Origin: Chaetorhynchus papuensis
Taxonomy: Eukaryota > Chordata > Aves > Passeriformes > Rhipiduridae
Direction of reading: 5' to 3'
Assembly: GCA_013396525.1 (NCBI GenBank)
Contig: VWYX01000009.1
Location: forward strand, 1,473,052-1,537,051
DNA: 64,000 nucleotides
How positions within the stretch are numbered: position 1 is the first letter of the stretch; each line of letters starts with the position of its first letter. The position numbers and the translations under genes are program-made. Below the pieces are notes generated by a model. The model was not told where the DNA came from. It saw only the letters and a program-made list of their open reading frames with translations, and did not search any database. Shown here one piece after another: positions 11,770-24,430 of this stretch.

Positions 11770-14700
11770 TACATGACAAAACAATGTTAAAACATAAAAC
11801 TTACTATTATTTTAAATAAGCAAATCAGCTGCTGGGCAGCAGCAGGTAGCTCAGACAACTGAATAACAATGTCATTTTACATTTATAAAATCATTTATGT
11901 TCCAGAGGATCTCAAAACACTTGGGGAGCATTTCGTTCATTACAGGAGGGAAAGCAGCTCCAAGGAAACCTTATACACCCTTCATAATTAGCAACAAAGC
12001 AATTTCTGTGTGTTTTGTAAATATTGGCATGTTTAGTTCTAAATAGCTTTATTTGCACAGCTGTAAATTTAGTAAACTCATCTTAATCATGAAATACATA
12101 ATGAGCAAAACCACTTAATTAGTATATCTCCCTCAGAAATTATCTACCTAATGAGATGTAATTGCACTGAATGCTGTTTATGGAACACTATTAGCATATA
12201 TTCCATACCATGGTACCTCCTCATTACCAAGGACATTCTGTGGTGGCTAACCAGGTGTTAAAATCAGTGCAAAATTTTAACTTTCCACCAAATGATACAC
12301 AAGTTGCCAAAAAGGACAGTTTACGTGAACAGAATGTGATTTTTGTTCTTGCATTTCTATTCAATTATAGTATTTTCCGTCAGCTTTTTTCCTAATTCTA
12401 AAATCAGAGACTTAAAAACTGAATGATAGGAAGTATTTGTAATTTCTTCCATTCGGGCAAACACTCTAAATTCCTACAGGCAATTACAGAACTTATTCAC
12501 ACAGTCACAAAAATTGCACATGCGAATGGAACATGGGTCCCAAGTTTTCACAGATGATTATTCTCAAAATATCGTATAACCATAAAAGTCACTTAATTAG
12601 GACTCCAGGATATCTAATTAGATTTCCCAATTACCAGAACACAAATTTACCCCAAACCAGCTGTAAATTTGAGGGAAAAAAGAAAAAAGATTGGCAGGCA
12701 TGTTGCCTTATTCTCTCTCTGCCTGCAGCTGCTCTGTGATGAGCTGACAGCTGAGCAGTGTCACTGTTCACTTGGAAGACTGTGACAGGAGACAAGGTGA
12801 TGGGGTCACCAGTTCACCCAGCAAGGGGGTAGAGGCAAACCAGGCAACCACACTTCTGAACTAACAGGGCACTCATTGACAGCTGGAGGTGACATGTTTT
12901 CTCGTGAACTAGTAGTAGTTTAAAGACACAATGCCTCCAAAATGTGTTTTGAATTCACATTCATTCATTCAGAGGCAAAATCTTAGCCCATTTCTATGTT
13001 TTTACCAGCAGAATAAACACTCAAGGAACTGCACTGCAGGAACTGGTGAGACGAACCCAAACTCACCTACTTTCTCTGGTACACTACATGGTGATCTCAA
13101 AATAGTTTTCCAAAAGCTAAATGGAGCTGTCAGAGCTCAAATGACCATTACCTAGCACTGTGACCCATATGGCTGTGTCTGTGCCATGCAGCCACTGCAC
13201 CATAAGCAGTCACTTGGGCCTCTCAGGGCCAAATCCTCACTCACATTGTCATGCCACTGGAATTCACTAGGTGTCTGGGACAACAGTGCTCCAACCAGGT
13301 TGCTCTGAGAACCACTGAGGTGCATATAGTCAACTACGACACTTCAGCTCATTATTGAACAGTGAGAACAAACAGTCAGCATGGAAAAACCTTGACATAT
13401 CAAATCTAACTTTACCAGGCTACATCTTTTGACAGGGAGCATCGAGGGCAAAGGATGGCATATTGCCTCATGGACACCAGACAGGGCTATTTCACACCTG
13501 GAGCAGGCAGTACCTCTGTGAGTACACAGAAACAGAGCCACCCCTGCTGCCCTAGTCTCACAAGGCTCTTCTTTCAGTATTCAAAAGCAAGGATAGTAGG
13601 TCCTTAGGATGTCAGTGTCCTACCTTCAGTGCTCCTCAGACCACCCTATCCACTTCATGAACAAACACATGAAGTTCATACCTATGGTACATTCTCCTTG
13701 CAGTCTCACTTGGTGTTTGTCCGTCTCCACCACCCAAAGTCCACAGCCAGTACTACTGAGTATGCAGGCAGCCACTCTCGTGAGATGGCTTCTTGAGGCC
13801 AAGGGCTGGCTTGCACTGGATCTTCTAGATGAAAGCAGGCAGAGGGAGAAAAGGAGGCACAGGCTTGGCACTGCCCTTGCATAGAGAATGTCTCTCTATC
13901 ATCCATTTCATAATCACTGCCGTATACCAGGAACAGGGCCAGATTTCCTAATCCAATTTGCAGCTGAAGCAGAAGTCCCCCATCCTTGTCCAGGGACATC
14001 TTCAAAGTGCTCACATAGCAGTCAAGCGAGACTGTTATAAAAAATACGTCTGTAGGAAGGAGACAAAAGTTCCCTTTATCTTCAGAATAATTTGGATAAT
14101 GTTCTCTCCTGGATCAGGATGTTCTGAATGTATGTAGTGATTGCTCACTGTATCTAGGACAGGCGTTGTCGCAGAGGGAATTATGCACTTCACTCATAAA
14201 AGAGAAGCAACAATATAATTAATTGATACAAAACTATGAGTTTACAAAGTGCAATGGTAAATGCAACAGTAGTTTAATGGCAAGGCATACTTGACTATTT
14301 ACTGTATAGAGTACAGAGTCAGACAAAACTCTCAGTGGGAGCTCACAGGCTCATGTGTGAGGAAAGACCACACCAGGCCCATGTTTAAACATTTCAAAAA
14401 GCCAGATCTCACATGACTTCAGCTCTACGCAAATGAAAACTGAGGATTAACTCATGGTGTTAAAAGCATTCCTGTGCCCATTGGGGCTGCTCTGTGTCAC
14501 CCAGGAAGAACAACTGTCCGGACAGATGGCCTAAGACAGGAGACACTCTTTTCTGCCCACTGTGATTTCTACATGATGGCAGGACTCTCAAGTATCTTCT
14601 TTGCTCACAATCCCAGCCAATGGGAAAAGAAAATTCAATTACGTTGTGCAAATTAAGAGCAAAATATTCTTCTGGCACAGGTTAGGTGTGTATCATTTTT

Positions 14701-17700
14701 ATATGTGTTTTGCCTCTTGACAAGGTGCTCTGGGGGTGAATACAAACACCACACCATCGATTCACACAGGGCTTTATTCTTTATTCTGAACAGTTCCAGT
14801 GCAGTCATGTAAGCCATCTTCCCCAGGCATGTCAGGTTCACCTGACCTGCAAACAAGCACTTCTTCCATGGGAGCACTGGGGTAGGCTTCCACACCTCCC
14901 CACTCTTGCTACAAGGTGCTGGTAAATTTGTGACATAAATCAGCTTGGCCCACACAGATAGGCCAAAAGCAGACAGTTTGGGGCAAAACAAGTATTAGAC
15001 GTACTTTGCTGAGGTCCCCAGGGGACAGATATTATCTATTTACCTATTAATGTGCAGCATACCATAGGGCGTAACTGGAGTAACGTCCAGGGTATGGGTA
15101 TAAACAAAGTGATATTCTACTGAGCAGGCCCTTTGGGAGTGACCCAACAGATCAGCATGAATGTAGATGTGAATGCTGCAAATTGCAAGATTTTCAGCAT
15201 CCCTTAAGCCTTGAAGCCCATTAACAACCACAACACCCAACAGACCTTACAGGTCCTTTATTTTCAGGCAGTCTAAATTATGTGTGTTTAAGTAGATGGC
15301 TTTTACTAGTAGCTGATAACATGGAACAGATGAGAAGCACTATGTAAAAGCCCATCAAAGCACAGAAGAGGCATAGTAAAGAAGGACTAAACACATATTT
15401 GAGTGATTACCATTGTTCTCTGTTTCTTGTGCAGTTTTAAGTACCCAGAATAGTCACACAAAGTACTAATAGCTTTAGTTCTTTTATATCCTGATGTTCA
15501 TGTCTCTGGGATCTTCAGAGTGACTCTGCTTTCCTTTCTCCAATGACATACTCCACAGAAAATACTTTGGGTATCCTTTCTGATTTGACTATGCCACAAA
15601 AAGAGTATCAAAAACCACAGACTGGGGACAATTTCAGAAGTATTTATATTTCTGGACTGGCAGCTTTCCAAGTGTGCCTGGGAGCACTCTTCCCAGAGGA
15701 TGAGGGGAAAAAAAAGGAAAATGGGGAGAAAGAGAACAAGTATATTACACAACACTCATAATCTCATCCTACTGTGCTGTCTGCTTGCTTATCAGCAGCA
15801 AGTTTGCCCAGCAAGGAAAATGCACATTAAGAAAATCTTGCTCAAATAACAACCTGATTTCAAGTTTCAACTCTCATAGGCAAAGAAACTGACACCTACT
15901 GGTATTAACACAGCAAAAGGCACACACAGCCATTTTCAGTTTGGAGATACTTGTAGTTTACTGGACTGCAAAAGGATTGGCAAAGTTCTACAAAGAAAAA
16001 AAAACAACAACCCTACTTTTGTTTAGTACAAATCTCCCAATATAATTTGCTTTAATAAGACCTTAGCAGTATATCTGAGGTAATACATTTTCTATCAATG
16101 ACTTTCCTGAAGTACATAAACCACTTGAATCAGGCAGAAACAATGGAGAACTTTGTGTCAAGTGCAGAAGATTTTGTTGGCTCCACAAAGTGTAAGTACA
16201 ATCTTGAGCACAACACTGAGCTCCTCTGCCCTGAGTTTTTCCATTCTTCTTTCAGGAATACTGATGCTTACAGAATTGTCAGTCTTCTTAGCATTGTCTT
16301 CTTAGCATTTGACATACACTATTGAATCCCCTGATGGAAGGCGAGGTGCTAGAACACCAAGAATATTAGAAATGCTTACTCACTGACTATCAGAAAACAT
16401 TGATGTTACACATTGTTAATATTCCAGAAGTTCATTTAAAACTGTTTATCACAAACTCAGGAAGACGTTCTGTGTTTTTTAGGACTAGTTCATGAGATTT
16501 CATCCTTCAAAGCTATGATGTGGATTTGGGTTTCTAATGAAATTAAAAATATACAGAATTTTGTCTCATCTGAGTCTAAACATCAGTTGCGTGAATCTGA
16601 TGTGCTTTGGAGTAATTCTGTGTTTAAGGCATAACAAAGACTGAGTAAAAGAAGACTGCAATATACTTAAGTATCTGTCTTACTAAAATAGCATGATAGG
16701 CAGAAATTAAAGAAAAAAACAGGGTTACTGCACTTATATTATGTCAAATTACTGTTTTTTCCTCAATATGTAGAAGAATAGTTCTAGCTAGAAGCCTCCA
16801 GAACCAAGAGAGTTGTGTAAGTCGTGACTGCATCACACCAAGCATAGACAACAGAGCAAGTGAAAACCATACTGGCTTCAGAAGCCAATAAGGGATAGCT
16901 GCTGTAGCACATTTTATTCCACAAGCTGCAAGAGCCATTAGCTCGGGCACAGTGCCATGGCAACACAGATGAACAGGAACAAGGCTTTACATGAAAGACA
17001 TTATATGCTTTCAGAAACAAGGCACTATACCCAAACAGCGCTGTTCTGCACTTTGTGATCCTCATGCACATTTGAAATCCTTATACCTTTATACGCAACA
17101 AAGGAGTTTGTTACTACAGAAAAAAAAAAAATAAGGGCAGGCTTCAGATGGTTTATTGGATGTTTTTATCACGAAATATTGTATTGGAATAGATAGAACA
17201 GTGTTTCAAAATCTGCAAATGTACATTGCCCTGAGGAAAAGATGCCCTCATTTTCCAGCTCCATCCAAGATTTTCTTCTCTTGTGGATTCAGTAAAGAGA
17301 CTGTTGCAAAGGAAAGACAAATCATTGTGGGAGATAAGATGCACTTAAAATTTAAAGTGAGCAGGAGGGGCAGTCAACTACCTGCTGAGCCATACATGGA
17401 AAGTCTTCATCTGAGTTCAAAGATAAAAACCAGCACTCAGCTAGGCTTTTTTCTCTAAGCAGAACTGATCCCTCAGCATGCTCATTCTTAAAAAAAACTG
17501 GTAGCAACAAGGATCTCAGCTTCCAACAGAAATGGAAGCAATATCGAGCAGAGGGAGTTCTAATAAGGGTCCATGAATTTAGGAAATTTTTTAGAGATGC
17601 ATTAGCAAACGGAGGCTTTCTAGGAAGGTGTACGAAGGGACATTCTCTTGTGCCTTGTGTAGTGTATCGGTGGTAAATAAGACACTGACATGAGCATAAT

Positions 17701-17757
17701 TTGTTCTTTAGGGCTCTATAGCGTGCTGTCTTTACAGTTCAAGAAAAGTAAGTAACT
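11770..17757. other. unannotated AT-rich sequence
   Basis: About 6 kb without a recognised element. Between 12700 and 14020 GC content rises a little and several overlapping short frames open on both strands. None has a recognisable domain or consistent splice-site framing. The only clear local repeat is the 14-bp duplication at 16282-16309. Confidence 0.45.
16282..16309. repeat. perfect 14-bp tandem duplication
   Basis: The 14-mer gtcttcttagcatt occurs twice without a mismatch, so the duplication is probably recent. Confidence 0.85.
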
Positions 17758-17840
17758 GTCATATATATATACATATACATGTACACATATGGATAAACTG
17801 ATGTATCTATGTACATACATATATTAAAAGATTTAATATA
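17758..17840. repeat. imperfect TA/CATA microsatellite
   Basis: Alternating atatat, acatatacatgtac and gtacatacatat units make an impure TA-rich simple repeat, interrupted around 17791-17808. Confidence 0.8.
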
Positions 17841-19119
17841 TGAATACAGTCCTGAAGATAGAAAACTTCACATCCTGTAGGCATGTAGACAGAATGTAAC
17901 TCTTCATAGGAATATTGTATTCAGCTGGTGAAGTTTTCAAATTTCAAGTCTGTGGACCTCTACATAAAATATATGTGCAAGTTTAAAAAATATTCCAATA
18001 TCCTTTTTTTAAAAATTACATTTAATTTGGAGGTAAAATCCTTGCACAGGCAAAATAAAAAGATTATCATATGTGTCTCACTCTTCTCATATAGTAGATT
18101 CCACTTTCAAAGCTCATGGAAACTATGCATACTTGTCTCTTTCTTTAATCAAATGTGAAGTATTTTCCATTACTTGCATAGTGGGAGAAAATTTCAAAAC
18201 TTTGTATCACTTATGGGTGCCAAAAAGATATATGACACAGTCCCAAAGCAGAAATGGATCTTCACTACGCAAAAATCTTGATTTCTGTTATGGCATTGTA
18301 TTGGAGAGCTAGAAGCAGAAATTTTGAAATGATGATTTTGTTCTGTCAGAAAGCGGAACAACATTGAGGTCTTTTAGAGGACATTCAGAGCCCTCTTCTC
18401 TTAAGTGTCTCCATAGGAGCCAAAGTATCTGCTGTTGGTCACAAAAACGGAAAATGCTCCCATTATTACTTCACATTAGTGTAAAACTGCCATAAGGAAT
18501 CTGCCACTTCTCATACAGAATAAATATCAGAGAGTGTGTGTAGATTTCAGTGGTTGACCAGAAAGGCATGATGCAGTTTTGTTTCATTACTCATTCACAC
18601 TGATACCAGTAACTGGGCTGATTACTCTCCCATTCTTCTTCTTGGTTAATGTTTAACATGATCCTACAGAATAAGCATTGTGTGGTTGGTGGGTTCTGAA
18701 GAATGAGCATTGTATTTACCCACCAGGTGTGCAAACAGTTCTTCACCTGGAAACAACACAACATACCCTAGAGCCAAGACAGGAATTTGAACCACACTGG
18801 GGTTTGAATCTAACATTTCACAGAGCTGAGATTCATCTCTGCTTAGAACAGAGTGGGAGTTTTCAGTATCTCCATATAGCCACTTTTGCTGCAGTGGTAA
18901 GTTCTCAGTTTGCTGTCAAGAGACCAGAGGACTCCAGGGGAAGACTGGGTGATTTCAAGAACAAAGGCTGTCAACCATTCAGTACCTCAGCTGGTCAACA
19001 AGGCTGCTACATATGCTTAAAAACAATGCAGACTAAAAATCCATAGGAAATTTATATGCAAATTACTTCTTCCCATGGACATGTATATCTGAAAGCAGCC
19101 TATTTGAAACGACCCAGTT
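17841..19119. other. unannotated sequence
   Basis: No repeat family is recognised. A 122-codon forward frame runs 18678-19046 and includes a GTAAGT string near 18898, but its protein sequence suggests nothing known. Expected chance openings in sequence of this size reach this length. Confidence 0.4.
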
Positions 19120-19725
19120 TGTAACACTACGTCACTGGGTCCTGCTGGAACATAGGCCAGCACTGTGCCCTTGTGCCAAAGAAGGCTAATGGAATCCTGG
19201 GCTGCATGAGGAGGAGTGTAGCTGGCAGGTTGTGTGGCAGGTGATGGAGATTCAGCACTGGTGAGACCACACTTGGAGAGCTGTGCCCGGCTGCAGGATT
19301 CTTAGTACAACAGGGACACGGAGCTACAGGAGAGAGCGCAGCAAACAATCACTAAGATGATGAAGGGACTGGAACATCTCTCCTTTGAGGAAAAACTGAG
19401 AGACCTGAGATCGTTCAGACTGAAGAGGAAAAGGCTCAGAGGAATCTCAGGAAGTGTACACACTCCTGAAGGGAAGGCACTAACAAGACATAGCCTCTTT
19501 CCAGTGGTTCCCTGTGACAGACCCAAAGGCAACAGGCACTTACTGAAAGACTGGTTCCTTTTGAACAGTGGGAAACACTTTTTTACTGGGAAGGTGACTG
19601 AGCACTGGCAAAGATTGCTCATAGACGTGGGCTTGGGCAGCATGCTCTAGGTCTCCCAACTGGAACAGGGAGGTTGAACCAGATTACCTCCTGAGGTCCC
19701 TTCCAACCTCAGCCTCACCACAATT
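19120..19725 (+). mobile_element. 5'-truncated CR1 LINE, 3' end
   Basis: Sense copy of the last part of CR1. It includes the blocks 'ggtgagaccacacttggag', 'aagatgatgaagggactgg' (19355-19373), 'gggaaacacttttttactg' (19568-19586), 'gtgactgagcactggca' and the closing 'ggtcccttccaacctc' (19695-19710). It ends without a clear octamer tail. Several short deletions break the frame, including one in the middle of the 'gatcttatcaatgt' block. This is a common insertion type produced by incomplete target-primed reverse transcription. Confidence 0.9.
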
Positions 19726-20876
19726 TTGTATTTTGTTCAAGGAAAATAGCAAATTTAACCATTTGAAAAATTTCAGTTAAGGAAAAAAATCAGAAGTAAA
19801 TTTTAGGATTATTAGAAATAGCATCACACTTGTCAGAGTTCTCCAGTATGCTGACTGGAAAGAGGCATAAAATTGCAGTAATATTTTACCAGAAATGGCA
19901 AAACAAATTGAGATAAAATTATTATCAAGTTCTATTTCTCATACTGTCAAAGATAAAAAGTAGAACTAGTACATGGCACATAGCTGAGTATAAAAGGCTG
20001 CTTCCTCCACACAATTTATCATGCTGCTCTGTATGTTCTGTACCATGCTTCTGAACTGTGTTCACAGACTGTATACAGGTATGGTCATACAATGTCTACT
20101 GACCTATCAAGACCACTCAGACAGAAAACGAAAAGGATTCCTGAAAATAAAGTAAGATACAGGAGCTGTACTTTTTCATTAAACATTGCCATATGCTTCT
20201 GAACACTAGTTCTCTTAACAGAATGGCTATCTTGATACAGTTTTTGGTGGCTAAGAAAACCTTCAAGACAAATCATTTCAATTAAAGAAATTAGTAAGAA
20301 CCTCGGGATATGCAAAAGACAAAATATCCATAAATCTGTACTTGTTTATTGTAAAACATATAAACAATGGTCTGTGTCAACAATCTCATGACAATGTTAT
20401 TATCTACTAGCCTACAAGAGACAGAAATTTAACCAAGATGTAAGAGATGTGAAGGAAACTGCAACTTGTTATTTCCTTTCCAATATTTCAGTATTCTCCA
20501 ATATCTTTCCTGCCTGTCTGTATGCACCATACTGCTTTATACCATGAAAATGATAAATGAACAAAGTCAACCTCTGACTTTTTGATCAGTCTCTTAGGAT
20601 AAACACATAGGCTGCTTTGGACAATAAAGTCAGAATTCAACTGGAGTCTTCAAACACTTCCTGCAATTCAAACACAACAAGTGAAATTATGATGCCAAGA
20701 GGTTAAATTCCAGATCTGTTTAGATAAGTCTGGATATCTCCAAAATAGCATCTGTTAAAATATTACAAGATACATAAATTATAGCACTGCCAGTAAGAAT
20801 CCATGTAAGAAAATCAGGAAGCTGTAAAGTATGAAAAATGGAAAAAGAGAATATGGAAATAAACCCCAACTGACTG
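19726..20876. other. unannotated AT-rich sequence
   Basis: Nothing recognisable is present. The sequence is AT-rich, with short chance frames only. Confidence 0.5.
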
Positions 20877-20909
20877 AAAAAAAAAAAAAAAAAAAAGGAG
20901 AGAGAGAAA
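20877..20909. repeat. poly(A) run followed by GA repeat
   Basis: Twenty A residues (20877-20896) lead into an alternating ga tract. On the reverse strand this reads as a CT/poly-T tract. It could be a remnant retroposon tail, but no body is evident on either side. Confidence 0.85.
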
Positions 20910-21866
20910 AGAGATTTATAAAGTGATGGGCTGACATTACTAAGGAAAAGCAGAATTAGGGTCACTTTCACTGTGCATTATCTAATTCCTAATCTTACAT
21001 CTCAAAGAAGGCTGATACTGGAGAAAAAATCAGGCTCTGCAAACCAAACTCCCCAACTAGTTCTCCTGTATACTGCACTCACATTTGGTCTGAGAGATGC
21101 AGGATGGTAGTCCATAATCTTAATTTGCATCAGATTCCAAAAGGTATTCTGCGTGACTTTCACAGTAATTCTCACAGAGTGCATGGTATCTGTTCAGTAT
21201 TAATAACCAAGGTAACAAACTGCCTTTCAGCAATGAACATAAAGGTTTCCATTTTTCTGTTTAGGTCAGTGCTGGAGACAAAACAGTTCACTGGCTGTCC
21301 ACATGACATCTAAGGACAGATCCTGTTGTAAAACAGACCGAATACAAAGCTGTGCTTGTTTTTCATCTGTGTTACGTAAGTTTTCAGAGGCACTTAAGTC
21401 CTCGACTTACAGGAAGGAGGAAATCCAATGAGAACACAAACACTTGTGCGTGTGCCTGTAAGTCTGACACAGCACAAAAAAATGTAATTGTATTTGGTAG
21501 CAATCAGGAGTTAAATCCAGAGGTTGAGAGCTCTCGAACCACATTCCCAAATGCACTCACAGACACTCAAAACTCTTGTAAGTCCAGACAGTCCACCACT
21601 GCTACAGGTTAGAAATACATAGATTTACAGGTGTTACAGGCTGTAAACACGGCTCTAGATCTGTTACATGCTCTGTGCTGATTGCCATCAGCACATGTCC
21701 TTGAGGAAAAAGAAGTCCTAAAAGCAGCCATGATGCCCCAAGACAGGACAATTCAGGACATTTCACACAATAAACTATCTTACAAACACTCTTAATGCAG
21801 AGAAGCCAGTAATGCAGGGAAAAATAAAGTGAATCTTCATAAATCTGTGAAAATTAGTTTACTTAC
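20910..21866. other. unannotated sequence
   Basis: No known repeat is recognised. The open frame 21352-21612 has no identifiable domain. If the candidate exon at 21867-21952 on the reverse strand is real, this stretch would be its first downstream intron. Confidence 0.4.
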
Positions 21867-21952
21867 CTTCATATTGTTTGTCATAGCACATGGGGTATGG
21901 ACAAGTCATGATCAAAAATGCAAAAATACCACACAGTTTTCCCATAAACACC
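21867..21952 (-). CDS. candidate first coding exon with signal-peptide-like start (weak)
   Basis: On the reverse strand the segment follows tttctgcag and ends gaag before a perfect gtaagt donor. It is 86 nt long and open in one frame that enters with one extra base and leaves with one extra base. A methionine codon at 21943-21945 starts a 26-residue peptide: a short basic start (MGK), a hydrophobic stretch (LCGIFAFLIMTC), then PYPMC. That resembles a secretory signal peptide ending in a phase-1 junction, a layout common in genes for small secreted proteins. I recognise no family and found no partner exon. The upstream frame stays open to 22077, so the acceptor may not be used. A chance match is quite possible. 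Confidence 0.15.
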
Positions 21953-23849
21953 CTGCAGAAATGCCGTACCACTTGGGCACTGCACTGGTGTTCCTCACTT
22001 AATATCACAAGACTTTTCTCTGGGTAATATTTAAAACCCAGATCCTCAAAACCACACCAAAAACAGTCACTGAACATAGTAGAATGCTAGTACAGGAAAT
22101 AATTGTCCATGACCTGCAGAATATTGGTTTCTTCTAAGCCCCAGGTAGCACTTTTCTTCAGTAAGGGTGTTAAGACCAATTCTCAGTTAAAATATTTCAG
22201 ACCTGAGCATTTCAAAATCTTTAGCAGGAATACAGTAAACTTTCAGTAAACTTTTAAATTTTTATACGTAATATAAGAAGGCATACATAGAGACAAAGAA
22301 GAAGTCTGCCATTAAGTAGTCTGATGTTTCTGGGAGTAAATTAAATGTCTAAATTTACTTAGAAGCTTAAGAGACACAGCATCTCCTATTCCTTAGCAGC
22401 CATGATAAAATTTTGGTGACAAATTTTCATTATGCTCATCCATCCACAATGGTCTGGCTTAAAAATTTCAAAGTCTCAGTCTTCTACTGTACACACAGGT
22501 GAACACAATAATCACAACTGGAAGAGAATCCACATCAGACTAACTAAAGGTGGAAACACCTAAAACACAGAGGTATGGGGTTTGAACAGGGAAACATGAA
22601 TTCTTGAATGAATCAAGTGTACTGAGCTCTAAACCAATGAGCAGCACTTTTAGCAGGAAGCAGGCCCTTTTGGACTGTGCCACTCTCTGCTTTGCCTGCA
22701 CGACTATTCTGCAAAGGACTCATTTTGTCATATTCTCATAGTGCCTTTAGAAACACAGGAACTGGCAGCTCTTCGGTGTACAATCTTTGTGTGCTGTCCC
22801 AGCTTCCATTTCATTCATTCACTCATTCACATGTGTACGAGATTAAAATACATTGTGTTCCATATGTTAGTCAATGGTCACGTTATCTTTACCAGATTTC
22901 TTCTACAAACTACGAGCTCTCCTCCTTCTCCTGAAGGATTCATATTCCCAGCATGTATTTCTGAGTGCATGCCACTGAAGTTTCTTACTGTTGATTTGAG
23001 CACAGTGGAATGTCAGTATTTGGGTGGTCCCTTTGCCAATGCAGACTCCTTGCAATTTCTGGGTGGTCAACTCAGTGCCAGATTTCTCACCTGTGGTGAA
23101 AATACTGATTTGCTCCAGGGAAACAGACAGCACAGTGAGTCATATAAAGGCTGCCACTGGGAACAATTTTTCTAAAAATTGAGATCCTATAAAATACTTT
23201 TTCTTAATACATGAATCTCCTAAACATACCTCCAAGATTATTTTCCGCTGTTTTTCTAAGTACCTCTTGCCCACTTACAAACAACAGAAACACAAAAATG
23301 AATTTTCTGCCCCAGAGACAAACCCAGTACAGTTGCATTTCACTCATAGTGGATGACTTAAAAAAATCCCCAAACTCCAGTGTGCAAATCTGGCCTCAGC
23401 AAATGGGTCAGTGGGCTCTGGTCTCCCCCTGCTGGGCCCAGCCAGAGATGATTTTTAGCACAGCTGCTGAGCTGGCTTTCCTTGTGGATACATTCTTCTC
23501 CTCCAGTCGTGTTTACTTCTCTGTAAACCTGAAAAAACTGGACAATAGTACTGCCTTTATCATATAACAAGTTCCCAGAACCCAGAAGGCATATTTGGGA
23601 AGTGTGGTCTTTGGTGGTCTTAACAGTGTAAGCCAAATATGATTTTTAAGGCTCTTACACTATGGAGAAGCAGCTCATATGTTCCTAGTTTCACGGTGAG
23701 ATAGCCTCATACCATGGCCAGTGAAGTAACCCACACAAAATTTTCCTAGTGCTGGAATGAGCTGGTTTACTCAACCAGGTGGCAACCCGGCAGTCTGAAG
23801 GTTGTGAGGACACCAGCAGTAAAGTGTACTGCAAGAAAACTTACAACTT
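21953..23849. other. unannotated sequence
   Basis: No repeat family or convincing gene is visible. An 11-bp perfect duplication lies at 22233-22254. The 144-codon frame at 22741-23175 has no identifiable domain or flanking splice logic. Confidence 0.4.
22233..22254. repeat. perfect 11-bp tandem duplication
   Basis: The 11-mer cagtaaacttt occurs twice in succession. This is a slippage-type microduplication. Confidence 0.75.
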
Positions 23850-24430
23850 GTAGAGGAGGACTAGGATAGGGAACATTTGAACAACCTGGACATACACAAG
23901 TCCATGGGACTTGACAGGATGCACCAAGTGGTGCTGGGTGAACTGGACAATGCCACTTCCCCAGTTATCTTTGAAAGATCACAACAATTAGAGAGGGTGT
24001 TCCTAAGCACTTAAAGAAAGAAAGCTACTATCATTCCTATTTAAAAGAAGAGGAACAAGGAGGATCTGGAGAACTACATGCAGATCAGCTTCACTGCTTC
24101 TCCTGGGACGGGACAATCCAAACATATAAAGGACAAGAATGTTATTTGGAGCAGTTAGCATGGATTTATGAAGGTGAATCCTTCCTGAACAACCATATAG
24201 CCTCCTATGACAAGATGAGCAGCCTGCTGCATGAAAGGAGAATGAGAGAGGTTGCATTATTTGAACTTCAACAGAACATTCCGCACTGTTTCCCATCACA
24301 CCTTCCCAAACAAACTGAAGAAGTACAGACCAAGTAAGTTGCAATCAAGGCAGACTGAAAACTGACAGAACTGACAGGCTCAGAGAGCTGTGATTAGTGC
24401 CACAAAAAGCAGCTGAAGGACAGTTGTCCA
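23850..24430 (+). mobile_element. internal CR1 LINE fragment, reverse-transcriptase region
   Basis: Sense fragment covering the front half of the CR1 reverse-transcriptase domain. The blocks 'cacaagtccatgggact' (23895-23911), 'aggaggatctggagaactac' (24058-24077), 'gcatggatttatgaaggtga' (24158-24177) and 'ctcctatgacaagatgag' (24201-24218) appear in the canonical order. The fragment ends near the block 'ggctcagagagctgtgat'. Both ends are lost and the frame is broken. It is a separate insertion from the one at 25975, because the endonuclease part of that element lies downstream of this reverse-transcriptase part. Confidence 0.85.

Noticed and set aside
10966..11784. 272-codon reverse-strand open frame
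   Set aside because: It lies antisense across a recognised solo LTR and follows that element's repeat array; no domain, start context or splice logic supports a gene.
18678..19046. 122-codon forward frame containing a GTAAGT string
   Set aside because: The protein suggests no family, the frame runs straight through the putative donor, and GTAAGT occurs many times in a window this size by chance.
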